47,440 nt of DNA from Thioalkalivibrio sp. (lineage in GTDB: Bacteria > Pseudomonadota > Gammaproteobacteria > Ectothiorhodospirales > Ectothiorhodospiraceae), in assembly GCA_003555285.1 (NCBI GenBank), contig PWGH01000228.1:1-47440 (forward strand). Reading direction: 5' to 3'. The position numbers and the translations under genes are program-made. This document shows, one piece after another, positions 17,018-24,442 of the stretch. Below the pieces are notes generated by a model. That model was not told the origin of the DNA and ran no database searches. It worked only from the letters and a program-made list of their open reading frames with translations. Every line of letters begins with the position of its first letter. Position 1 is the first letter of the stretch.

Positions 17018-17908
17018 ATGAACGAAGCCAGAAATCAGGCCAGGACTCAGGCGTTGGTACGCAGGTCGGCGGACCTGCCGGTTTCGGTCGGCAACCTGGA
17101 CCATTACATGGCGGCCGTGGGCCGGATCGAGGTGCTGGACGCCACGGAAGAACAGCGGCTGGCGCGCAGCCTGCGCGATGAGGCCAACCTGGACGCCGCG
17201 CGCCAATTGATCCTGCACAACCTGCGCTTCGTGGTCCATGTGGCCCGCGGGTACAAGGGCTATGGGTTGCCACTGGGCGACCTGATCCAGGAGGGCAACG
17301 TGGGCCTGATGAAGGCCGTGCGTCGCTTTGATCCGGAACAGGGCGTGCGCCTGATCTCCTTTGCGGTGCACTGGATCCGTTCCGAGATCCACGAATTCAT
17401 CCTGCGTAACTGGCGCATCGTCAAGGTGGCCACGACGAAGGCGCAACGCAAGCTGTTTTTCAACCTGCGCCAGGCCAAGAAGCGCCTGGGCTGGCTGAAT
17501 GCCGCCGAGGTCTCCGCGGTCGCGCAGGATCTGGGCGTTCCCGAGAGCGACGTCCTGGAAATGGAGAACCGCCTGGCCAGCCGGGATGCCAGCTTCGATT
17601 CGAATCCCAGCGAGGATGACGAGCGCAGTGTCCTGGTGCCGGCAGAACACCTGTCCGGCCACCACCGCGGCGAGGATCCCGCGCAGATCGCCGAGGATGC
17701 CGACTGGGATCGTCATTATCAAGCCCGCTTGCAGCAATCTCTGGGCTCCCTCGATGCCCGCACCCGCGACATCGTGGTTCGTCGCCACCTGATCGAGCCC
17801 AAGGCCACCCTGCACGAATTGGCCGCGGATTACGGCATCTCCGCCGAACGTATCCGTCAACTCGAGAATCGCGCCTTCCAGGCGCTGCGCGCCACGCTGG
17901 AGGCGTGA
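17018..17908 (+). CDS. rpoH: RNA polymerase heat-shock sigma factor (sigma-32)
   Basis: RpoH directs transcription of heat-shock genes. The 296 residues show the RpoH N-terminus (LPVSVGNLDHYMAAV), region 2 (NLRFVVHVARGYKGYG, LIQEGNVGLMKAVRRFDP, ISFAVHWIRSEIHEFI), the RpoH box region (TTKAQRKLFFNLRQAK) and region 4 (HELAADYGISAERIRQLE). ATG 17018 was chosen over the adjacent GTG 17015 because GGGGAGA lies 8 bases upstream of the ATG. It follows ftsX after 193 bases and probably has its own promoter, as in E. coli. Confidence 0.95.
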   Translation: MNEARNQARTQALVRRSADLPVSVGNLDHYMAAVGRIEVLDATEEQRLARSLRDEANLDAARQLILHNLRFVVHVARGYKGYGLPLGDLIQEGNVGLMKAVRRFDPEQGVRLISFAVHWIRSEIHEFILRNWRIVKVATTKAQRKLFFNLRQAKKRLGWLNAAEVSAVAQDLGVPESDVLEMENRLASRDASFDSNPSEDDERSVLVPAEHLSGHHRGEDPAQIAEDADWDRHYQARLQQSLGSLDARTRDIVVRRHLIEPKATLHELAADYGISAERIRQLENRAFQALRATLEA

Positions 17909-17928
17909 CCGGAGACGGCTTCGGTCAC
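17905..17928 (+). terminator. Hairpin at the rpoH stop, terminator-like without a T-run
   Basis: GTGACCGGAG and CTTCGGTCAC form a 10-base stem (one G-T pair) closing on an ACGG tetraloop. It begins within the last codon of rpoH. No T-run follows, so it may act by a Rho-aided route or protect the 3' end. Confidence 0.4.
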
Positions 17929-18014
17929 ACTCCCACCCACTGGCCCTGCCTGCTCACTGCCGGCCAGTGCTACGCTGCCTGCCCCCGCCCGCCTGTTTTC
18001 GGAGATCGCCCCTC

Positions 18015-18593
18015 ATGCTTCAGGTCGCACTGCTGCTAGCCCTGGTGACGATGCTGGGATTGGGCACCCCCGTCTCCGCCGGACCCGCGACGCACCCCGC
18101 GCCCGTTACCTGTGCCTGCCCGGCGGGCGTGACCGTCGGCCCCGGCTCCTGGGTACGCCTGCCGCCCCCGAATGCCACCATCACGGCGGCCTACCTGACC
18201 CTGAACAACCAGAGTCATCGAAACCTGACGGTGATCGGTGCCGAATCGCCGGTCGCCGCCGCGGTCGAACTGCACGAACACCGGCAGGATGCCGCCGGGG
18301 TGATGCGTATGCGCGAGGTTGCGTCGCTGGAACTGCCCGAAGGTGGCCAGCTCATCATGGCCCCGGGCGGACTGCATCTGATGCTCATCGGCCTGCACTC
18401 CATGCTGACTGAGGGGCTGACAGAGGGCGTCCACGTGCCGTTGATCCTGTACCTGGCCCACGACGAGCAGATCAACCTCGAGATTCCGGTCCATCGCAAC
18501 CCGCCGGACAGACCGGGTCCGGGCATGCACCACCCCGAGCACCACGGCCACCACAAGCACCATGACCACCACGAACACCCGCACACCCACTGA
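18015..18593 (+). CDS. PCu(A)C copper chaperone with His-rich C-terminal tail
   Basis: A periplasmic copper(I)-binding protein of the PCu(A)C (DUF461) family, which delivers copper to cytochrome oxidase Cu sites. The 192 residues start with a signal peptide (MLQVALLLALVTMLGLG, cut near VSA). The copper ligands are visible as H87/H89 (ELHEHRQD), M99 (VMRMREV), and H121 and M123 (GGLHLMLIGL), with the classic 21-residue spacing between M99 and H121. After the fold ends near 161, residues 171-192 hold 13 histidines in 21 positions (HHPEHHGHHKHHDHHEH...), an added metal-binding or metal-storing tail. There is also a CAC pair at 33-35. ATG 18015 has GGAG 11 bases upstream. The gene stands alone on the + strand, 2.4 kb from the cbb3 assembly genes. 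Confidence 0.9.
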   Translation: MLQVALLLALVTMLGLGTPVSAGPATHPAPVTCACPAGVTVGPGSWVRLPPPNATITAAYLTLNNQSHRNLTVIGAESPVAAAVELHEHRQDAAGVMRMREVASLELPEGGQLIMAPGGLHLMLIGLHSMLTEGLTEGVHVPLILYLAHDEQINLEIPVHRNPPDRPGPGMHHPEHHGHHKHHDHHEHPHTH

Positions 18594-18640
18594 GCCCGAC
18601 CAAAACCCCGCCGGCCCTCCCAGCCCGTGCAGCACGTTAT

Positions 18641-18678
18641 TTACCACGAAGACCGCGAAGACACGAAGAAGGGCTTTT
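18641..18678 (+). repeat. Intergenic 'ACCACGAAGAC' repeat, copy A
   Basis: A 38-base stretch beginning TTACCACGAAGACCGCGAAG and ending GGGCTTTT. The same sequence, with three or four differences, occurs inverted at 21603-21641. Similar CACGAAG-rich intergenic repeats are common in gammaproteobacterial genomes (general knowledge); their function is not settled. Confidence 0.75.
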
Positions 18679-18719
18679 GAGGCTTGCGCGCCGCACCGCC
18701 GTTGGGCCTGCCCCCCCCC

Positions 18720-18816
18720 TGTAGGAGGCGAGCCCTCTCGGCGACGCCCTGGCGCTGGAAAACCGGTCGCCCAGAGACTGGCCTCCTACACACGCCAATC
18801 AGACGGCCGGCGGAGC
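18720..18816 (+). repeat. REP-like palindromic element with perfect inverted ends
   Basis: The core 18720-18790 starts TGTAGGAGGC and ends with its exact complement GCCTCCTACA, enclosing GAGCCCTCTCGGCGA. Homology to 8043-8133 continues to 18816 (CGGCGGAGC). A half-copy is inverted at 21661-21699. It lies between the copper-chaperone gene and the convergent small membrane-protein gene, the usual site of REP-type elements. Confidence 0.75.
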
Positions 18817-18873
18817 TTGGGTGCTGATCAAGTCTCCCGAGGCGCCCGGCCCGATGCGCCTGGGCCGATGCCG

Positions 18874-19200
18874 CTATCCCGCTGTCGCCGAGACCCCCAG
18901 CCATCGCGGCGTCATGAAGCCCACGAAGGCCACAATCAAGGCGATGGCCACCAGCCCCAGGGCCAACCGACGCCGCAGCGTCTCCGAGGGCACCAGCACG
19001 GGTTCGAGCCGCACCAACAACCAGAAGACGAGGACCGGTGCCACCCAGGCGGCCCACCAGGACAGGTCCAGCGGCCTCAGCAGCGCACGCACCAGATCCG
19101 GTGCCGACACGCCCGCCGCCAGCAGCAGAAAGATCAGCGCAAACGTCAAGCTGCGTCCCCGGATTGCCTGCCACAGCCACTGCAAGGAAAACGGATTCAT
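18874..19200 (-). CDS. Small three-TM membrane protein, unknown function
   Basis: I do not recognise a family. The 108 residues hold three hydrophobic segments: about 18-34 (LTFALIFLLLAAGVSA), 46-66 (LSWWAAWVAPVLVFWLLVRL) and 80-98 (ALGLVAIALIVAFVGFM). The linkers are basic on one side. The start ATG 19200 has AGGA 7 bases upstream, which supports a real gene. It is divergent from the cysteine desulfurase gene with 131 bases between starts. The downstream 280 bases up to the copper-chaperone gene hold only the two repeats. Confidence 0.7.
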   Translation of the reverse strand: MNPFSLQWLWQAIRGRSLTFALIFLLLAAGVSAPDLVRALLRPLDLSWWAAWVAPVLVFWLLVRLEPVLVPSETLRRRLALGLVAIALIVAFVGFMTPRWLGVSATAG

Positions 19201-19331
19201 CGATCATCCTGCCGAAGCGATGGAACACTATGGCACGCCCGGGACCCCCTTCGGGCGCCGGGCGGTTGCGCAACCCCCTCCAGAGACCGGCAAAGCGATC
19301 CGCGACACCGACTCTTGTTATGCTCCGAGCC

Positions 19332-20465
19332 ATGAGCCCGATCTACCTCGATCACAACGCCAGCACCCCGCTTGCGCCGCGGGTTCGGGCGGTGATGCTC
19401 CGGATGCTGGACGCGGCCTTCGGCAACCCCTCCAGCGCTCACTGGGCGGGTGCACCGGCGCGTGCGGCGGTGGAGGCTGGACGCGCGCAGGTCGCCGCCC
19501 TGCTGGGGTGTGCGCCCGCCGAGATCGTCTTCACCAGTGGTGGCAGCGAGGCCAACAACTTCGCGCTGAAGGGGGTGTTCTTCCACCGGCAGCCACCGCG
19601 GCCTCACCTGATCACCACGCAGATCGAACACCCGGCGATCGTCGAACCCTGTCGCTTCCTGGAGCGTCAGGGTGTGGCGGTCACCTGGCTGCCGGTGGAT
19701 CGCGCCGGGCGGGTCGATCCGGCCGACCTGCGTCGGGCGATCACCCCGGACACCCTGCTGGTCAGCATCATGCACGCCAACAACGAGGTCGGCACCATCC
19801 AGCCCATTGCCGAATGCGCCCGGATCGCGCGGACGCACGGGGTGCTGTTCCATACCGATGCCGCCCAGTCGGTGGGCAAGATTCCAACGCGCGTCGAAGC
19901 ACTCGGGGTGGATTTGCTGAGCCTGGCTGGCCACAAGTTCCAGGCCCCCAAAGGCATCGGCGCCCTGTACATCCGCGCCGGGACCGCGCTGGAGCCCTTG
20001 ATTCACGGAGCCGCCCATGAGAGTGGCCGGCGCGCCGGCACCGAGAGCGCGATGCTCGCGGCGGCCCTCGGCGAGGCGGCCTCGCTCGCCCGCGACCTGG
20101 CACCGATGACCCGAGTCCGGGGACTGCGCAACCACCTGCGCCAGACCCTGCAGGCGCAACTCGGCGACCGCGTGGTGTTTCATGGCGAGACCGGCCCGGT
20201 ACTGCCCAACACCCTGAGCGTGTCCTTCCTCGACACCACCGGCGCCGAGGTCCTGGCGGCACTCGATGGGGTCGCCGCCACCACCGGATCGGCGTGTCAT
20301 TCCGGCCAGATCGAGCTGTCGCCGGTCCTGCGCGCGATGGGCGTGGCACCGGAGGTGGGCCGCGGGACGGTGCGCTTCAGCCTGGGCCGCGAGACCACGG
20401 CCGAAGAGATCGACACGTTGCTGGCGCAGCTCGCCCAAAAACCCTGGCGTCGGCGCCGACCATGA
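19332..20465 (+). CDS. Cysteine desulfurase (NifS/IscS-like, class V aminotransferase)
   Basis: A PLP enzyme that takes sulfur from cysteine as an enzyme-bound persulfide for Fe-S clusters or thiolation. The 377 residues contain YLDHNASTPLAPRV, FTSGGSEANN, HANNEVGTIQP, the PLP lysine K202 in LAGHKFQAPKG, and the active cysteine C322 in TTGSACHSGQIELSPVL. The short loop around the cysteine resembles IscS/NifS rather than SufS. It is not in an isc operon (no iscU, iscA or fdx nearby), so it is likely a secondary desulfurase with its own acceptor. ATG 19332 was chosen as it fits the family N-terminus; an in-frame ATG lies at 19320. Confidence 0.92.
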   Translation: MSPIYLDHNASTPLAPRVRAVMLRMLDAAFGNPSSAHWAGAPARAAVEAGRAQVAALLGCAPAEIVFTSGGSEANNFALKGVFFHRQPPRPHLITTQIEHPAIVEPCRFLERQGVAVTWLPVDRAGRVDPADLRRAITPDTLLVSIMHANNEVGTIQPIAECARIARTHGVLFHTDAAQSVGKIPTRVEALGVDLLSLAGHKFQAPKGIGALYIRAGTALEPLIHGAAHESGRRAGTESAMLAAALGEAASLARDLAPMTRVRGLRNHLRQTLQAQLGDRVVFHGETGPVLPNTLSVSFLDTTGAEVLAALDGVAATTGSACHSGQIELSPVLRAMGVAPEVGRGTVRFSLGRETTAEEIDTLLAQLAQKPWRRRRP

Positions 20466-20502
20466 GCCGGATAGCGACGAGGGGCCCGTCCGGGGCGCGC
20501 TG

Positions 20503-21045
20503 ATGCCAGATTCGGATCTGCACCACCCGGGAGATCTCTGGCCCTCGGCGGCCTATCAGCGCCAGATCGAGGACCTGCGTCGGGCCATCGGCCGGACCGT
20601 CTATCTGGTCGAGGTGGCGGCCACCGACATCCATCTGGGTATTCGCCAGCGCGGGCAAGCCCATCTGCTGCTCGAGGTGCTGGATTTCCCGCGCCCGGAC
20701 CCCGCTCGAGGCCTCGCGCCGCACATGATCGTGCTCGATGACGGCCGGGGGATCAATCTGGGGCGGCTGTTGCGGATCAGCCTGGAGAAGGCCTTCGATC
20801 CGCAACCGGCGCAGATCGTTTATCAGGATCGGGAGCTGCAGCGCCAACTCCTGCAGCCCGAAAGCACACTGTCGCGGGAATCCATTGCCCAGACCTCGCG
20901 CCGCTTGCTCGGCCAACTGCTGGGCCATGAAACGCCACCCCGACTGGAGGCTCCGCAAGGCCCGCTGCGAGCGAAGGCCCTAGCCGCCGAACAGAATCAC
21001 CGAAAAGAAGCTCAACCAAGACATCACGATCAGGACGATGATTAG
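20503..21045 (+). CDS. Conserved-looking protein of unknown function
   Basis: I do not recognise a family. The 180 residues begin MPDSDLHHPGDLWPSAAYQR, have an alternating strand-rich middle (TVYLVEVAATDIHLGIRQRG, HLLLEVLDFPRP, PHMIVLDDGRGINLGRLLRI) and a helical C-terminal part (SRESIAQTSRRLLGQLLG). No signal peptide or membrane segment is visible, so it is probably cytoplasmic. It follows the desulfurase by 37 bases and is likely co-transcribed, so a role linked to sulfur transfer is possible but unproven. Its last 66 bases (a Lys/His/Asp-rich tail) overlap, on the opposite strand, the end of the 34-residue membrane-protein gene. Confidence 0.65.
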   Translation: MPDSDLHHPGDLWPSAAYQRQIEDLRRAIGRTVYLVEVAATDIHLGIRQRGQAHLLLEVLDFPRPDPARGLAPHMIVLDDGRGINLGRLLRISLEKAFDPQPAQIVYQDRELQRQLLQPESTLSRESIAQTSRRLLGQLLGHETPPRLEAPQGPLRAKALAAEQNHRKEAQPRHHDQDDD

Positions 21046-21084
21046 CGTCAGGGGGAGATTTTCGAAGGTGAACCAGTCGCGCAT
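20980..21084 (-). CDS. 34-residue single-TM protein at the end of the cbb3 operon
   Basis: A very short gene encoding a peptide that starts MRDWFTFENLPLTLII, spans the membrane once (about 10-31, hydrophobic and Trp-bounded) and ends FGG. Third codon positions are G or C in about four of five codons, as in real genes here. It lies 86 bases after ccoS on the same strand, closing the ccoNOQP-GHIS series. Alternative ATG starts at 21099 and 21165 lengthen it to 39 or 61 residues; a GGAA 10 bases before 21084 gives weak support for the short form. Size and topology recall small cbb3 subunits such as CcoM or CcoQ, but I see no sequence identity that would name it. Confidence 0.55.
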   Translation of the reverse strand: MRDWFTFENLPLTLIIVLIVMSWLSFFSVILFGG

Positions 21085-21170
21085 GATCAGCGATTCCATC
21101 AATGAATTTTGCGGGAAGGGTATGCCGAAGCCGAAGCGGACGCAAGAAGGGTGACTCCCGATCACCGTGC

Positions 21171-21482
21171 CTAGCGGCCCGGAGCGCTCCCGCCCCCAGG
21201 TCCATCAGGACGGCCTGGATCCGGACGCGCAGCATCGGAACCGGAACGGGGGGTATCGGAACGGGGGGTATCGGAACGGGGGCCATCGTCGGGGCGGTTG
21301 GGGTCCTGCCGGGGGCGGTCGTCGTTCCCCGGAATCATCGGGTCGTCGTCGTCCATCAGGATCCGATGCGCGGGACCTTCCATGTCCTCATACTGGCCGG
21401 AACGAATGGCCCAGAACAGCGCAAAGGCGACAAACACCACGAACACCATCGCCAGCGGAATCAGCAGATAAAGAACGTCCAT
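21171..21482 (-). CDS. ccoS: cbb3 oxidase assembly protein CcoS, with an extended repeat tail
   Basis: CcoS is needed to insert cofactors into cbb3 oxidase. The first 45 residues are classic: MDVLYLLIPLAMVFVVFVAF membrane segment, FWAIRSGQYEDMEGPAHRI and LMDDDD. Usual CcoS proteins are 45-70 residues; here 103, because of a Pro/Arg/Asp-rich tail containing repeated PRSDT units from a 15-base tandem repeat. ATG 21482 was selected; the TTG/Ala upstream in frame adds nothing. It follows ccoI in the usual order. Confidence 0.92.
   Translation of the reverse strand: MDVLYLLIPLAMVFVVFVAFALFWAIRSGQYEDMEGPAHRILMDDDDPMIPGNDDRPRQDPNRPDDGPRSDTPRSDTPRSGSDAARPDPGRPDGPGGGSAPGR
21243..21282 (-). repeat. 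15-base tandem repeat in the ccoS tail
   Basis: GGAACGGGGGGTATC (plus-strand reading) occurs twice exactly and then partially a third time, encoding PRSDTPRSDTPRS. The unit keeps the reading frame, so copy number can vary without breaking the gene. Confidence 0.85.
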
Positions 21483-21602
21483 CGCCAAAGCCTACCACCG
21501 ACCCGCCTTCCCTGCTGGGAACCCCGCCACATTCCAGGTCCAGGGCCGTCCTGATTCGCACCCGAGCCGTAGCCCCATCGGCCGCGCACCGCGGCACCCC
21601 CT

Positions 21603-21641
21603 AAAAGCCCTTTTTCGTGTCTTCGCGGTCTTCGTGGTGAA
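21603..21641 (-). repeat. Intergenic 'ACCACGAAGAC' repeat, copy B (inverted)
   Basis: Read on the minus strand this gives TTCACCACGAAGACCGCGAA, then GACACGAAAAAGGGCTTTT, nearly identical to 18641-18678. It lies between ccoI and ccoS, interrupting the assembly-gene series. Confidence 0.75.
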
Positions 21642-21660
21642 TACGCCCTGCCCGGTCTTG

Positions 21661-21699
21661 CGCTGGGAAAGGCGTTGCCGAGGGGGCTCGCCTCCTACG
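21661..21699 (-). repeat. REP-like element, half copy
   Basis: On the minus strand this reads GTAGGAGGCGAGCCCCCTCG then GCAACGCCTTTCCCAGCG, matching the left half of the element at 18720. The right half with its inverted end is missing. Here the REP half comes before the ACCACGAAG repeat, whereas at 18641-18790 it comes after. Confidence 0.65.
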
Positions 21700-21745
21700 G
21701 GGGATGCTCTGCGGAGAAAGCGCACAGCACCGTACCGACGTGGGG

Positions 21746-24322
21746 TCAGGGCGCATCGGCCGGTCGGATCACCGGCACGGGAATCGGTTCCCGGCCTTGT
21801 TCGCTGCTGAGCAGGGCCTCTCCCTCGCGCCGTAGCCGCAGGGCATTGCCGACCACCAGCAGCGAACTCAGGGACATGCCCAGTGCCGCCAGCCAGGGCG
21901 TCAGCAGCCCGGTGGCGGCCACCGGCAGGGCCAGCACGTTGTAGCCGATGGCCCAGGCGATATTCTGGCGCACGATGCCGAGGGTCTTGCGCGCCTGCCG
22001 GATCGCGGCCGGAATGGCTTCCAGATGATCGGCCATCAGGACCAGATCGGCCTGGGTCTGCGCGATGCGGGTGCCGCTGCCCATGGCCAGCGAGACATCG
22101 GCGCAGGCCAGGACCGGCGCATCGTTGATGCCCTCCCCGGCCATCAGCACGATCGCACCGGCGGCCTGGCGCTGGCGCACATAGGCCACCTTGTCCTCCG
22201 GCGTCATGCCACCATGGGCCTCCGCGATCCCGGCCCGGTCGGCGAAAAAGGCGGTGGCCTCGGAGCGGTCGCCGGACAGCAGCACCACCTCAGTGCCCAG
22301 GGCCTGCAATTCCGCCACCGTCTCGTGGACGCGAGGCCGTGGCTGATCGGCCAGCCAGAACACCGCTATGACCGTACCGCCACGGGCCAGCCAGACCGCG
22401 GTCGCCTGGGCATGGGCCCGGGGTGGCTGCCCCGTATTCGGCATCGACTCCAGCCCGACGAAATCGGCGGTGCCGACCCGAAGCTCGACGCCATCCAGCA
22501 GGGCCGACAGCCCGCGCCCGGGGACGTTGCGCACCCGGCTCAGGGGCACCGGGGGCATGCTGCCCGCGGCCTGCACCAGGGCCTGGGCCAGCGGATGCTC
22601 GGAGTGACGCTCCAGTGCGGCCGCCATCCCAAGAACGGCGCGTTCGTCCAGACCGGGATGGAGCACCTGCGTGCCGACCCACTCCGGGCGACCCATCGTC
22701 AGCGTGCCGGTCTTGTCGAAGCAGACCACCGTGGCGCGGGCCAGATCCTCGACCGCCTGACCGCGGGTCAGCAACAGGCCCATGCGTGACAGCACCCCGG
22801 TCGTCGTCGTGATCGCCACCGGCGTCGCCAGGGCCAGCGCACAAGGGCAGGTGGCCACCAACATCGCCACCATCACCCACAACGCCCGATCGGGGGCGAG
22901 CCAGAAAAACCAGAACAAGCCCACCAGGGCGGTCAGGATCAGCACGGCGGCAACGAAGTGCCCGGTGCCTTTCTCGGCCAGTCGGGCCAGGCGCGGTTTC
23001 TCGCTCTGCGCGCGGTCCAGCAGGCGCTGGATCGCAGCCAGGGTAGTCTCGGCACCGACCTGGGTGACCCGCACCAGCAACGGACTGTCGACATTGACCG
23101 TGCCGCCGGTCACGGCATCGCCGGACCGGCGCAGGCAGGGTTCCGGCTCACCGGTCAGCAGGGCCTGATTCACGGTGGACTCGCCCGCCTCGACCACGCC
23201 ATCGGCGGGCAGGGTCTCGCCGGCACGCACCCGCACCCGGTCCTCGGGCACCAACTCGGCCACCGGCACCTGCTGCTCGCTGCCGTCGGACGCCACGCGG
23301 GTCGCGAGCGCCGGAATCAGGCGGTCCAGGCGATCCACCGCCTGGCTTGAGCGCTGACGGGCCATCAACTCCAGGTAGCGGCTGGTCAGCAGGAAGAAAA
23401 CGAACATCGCCACGGACTCGAAATACACGTGCTCGCCGGTACCCAGCAGCACCGAATAGACGCTGGCCACATAGGTGGCGACGATCGCCAGGCTCACCGG
23501 CACATCCATGCCCAATTGCCCATGGCGCAGATCGCGCCAGGCACTGCGGTAGAACGGCAGGGCCGCGTAGAAGACCACCGGCGTGGTCAGACCGGCCGCA
23601 ATCCAGCGCATGAACTGCAACAGCCCGGCGTGATTCTCGTCGCCGGCACCCAGCCACAGAGCAACCGCCAGCATCATCACCTGCATCATGCCGAGCCCCG
23701 CGACCGCGAGCCGCCGCAGCGCTACATGACGCTCGCGCCGGAAGGCCTGATCGCGGGTGCCGGGATCGTAGGGGTGGGCGCGATACCCGATGCCGCGGAT
23801 CGCCTGCAGGATATCGGACAGGGCCAGACGTTCCGGATCCCAGCGCACCCGCGCCCGATGGGTGGAGTAATTCACGCTGAAATCGGTGACCCCGGCCAAC
23901 GTGCGCACATGGCGTTCGTTCAGCCATACACAAGCCGCACAGGTAATGCCCTCGAGGATCAGCGAGGCCTCGCGCAGCACCCGGCCGGAGCCCCGCTCGG
24001 TCTCGTCGGTCACGAACTGGCGCTGCAATTCCGGCTGATCGAAGAGCTTCAGATCGCGCAGTTCATCCGGAATCAGGGGTTGACCGGGGCTACCCGCCAC
24101 CGCTGTCCGGTGATGGTAGTAGCCGCCCAGCCCATTCTCGATGATGGCCGTGGCGACCGCCTGGCAGCCGCCACAGCAGGTCGGCTGGTCCTGGCCCTCG
24201 AAGGACACCGGATAGCGAGCGGTGCTGGGGACCGGCAGGCCACAGTGGAAGCAGTCCTGCTCCGTGCCCGCCGGGACCGGTTGCGTGGCCACTTGGGGTT
24301 CGATGGGTTCGATCGACGCCAT
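21746..24322 (-). CDS. ccoI: Copper-transporting P-type ATPase CcoI/FixI
   Basis: A P1B-type ATPase that exports copper to the periplasmic side for cbb3 oxidase assembly. The 858 residues begin with a Cys-rich segment (DCFHCGLPVP, TCCGGCQAVA), then a heavy-metal domain with CAACVWLNERH. Membrane helices include the metal-binding CPC in ATCPCALALATPVA, the phosphorylation motif CFDKTGTLTMG, HP in RHSEHPLAQALV, and the hinge reads GEGINDAPVLA, where nearly all P-type ATPases have GDGxND. The DNA clearly encodes Glu there. Multiple Cys pairs at the N-terminus are typical of CcoI. Gene order ccoH-ccoI-ccoS confirms the assignment. The gap to ccoS holds inverted intergenic repeats. Confidence 0.94.
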   Translation of the reverse strand: MASIEPIEPQVATQPVPAGTEQDCFHCGLPVPSTARYPVSFEGQDQPTCCGGCQAVATAIIENGLGGYYHHRTAVAGSPGQPLIPDELRDLKLFDQPELQRQFVTDETERGSGRVLREASLILEGITCAACVWLNERHVRTLAGVTDFSVNYSTHRARVRWDPERLALSDILQAIRGIGYRAHPYDPGTRDQAFRRERHVALRRLAVAGLGMMQVMMLAVALWLGAGDENHAGLLQFMRWIAAGLTTPVVFYAALPFYRSAWRDLRHGQLGMDVPVSLAIVATYVASVYSVLLGTGEHVYFESVAMFVFFLLTSRYLELMARQRSSQAVDRLDRLIPALATRVASDGSEQQVPVAELVPEDRVRVRAGETLPADGVVEAGESTVNQALLTGEPEPCLRRSGDAVTGGTVNVDSPLLVRVTQVGAETTLAAIQRLLDRAQSEKPRLARLAEKGTGHFVAAVLILTALVGLFWFFWLAPDRALWVMVAMLVATCPCALALATPVAITTTTGVLSRMGLLLTRGQAVEDLARATVVCFDKTGTLTMGRPEWVGTQVLHPGLDERAVLGMAAALERHSEHPLAQALVQAAGSMPPVPLSRVRNVPGRGLSALLDGVELRVGTADFVGLESMPNTGQPPRAHAQATAVWLARGGTVIAVFWLADQPRPRVHETVAELQALGTEVVLLSGDRSEATAFFADRAGIAEAHGGMTPEDKVAYVRQRQAAGAIVLMAGEGINDAPVLACADVSLAMGSGTRIAQTQADLVLMADHLEAIPAAIRQARKTLGIVRQNIAWAIGYNVLALPVAATGLLTPWLAALGMSLSSLLVVGNALRLRREGEALLSSEQGREPIPVPVIRPADAP

Positions 24323-24442
24323 CAGGCGCTACAGCGGTTGGTCGGACCCCGCGCGGCGGCACCGCGCGAGCCCACTCGGATCGACCGCGCAGGACGACCC
24401 GTGACTTCGGTGCGGGGATGCAGCGGCCTGGCGATCCGGCAT

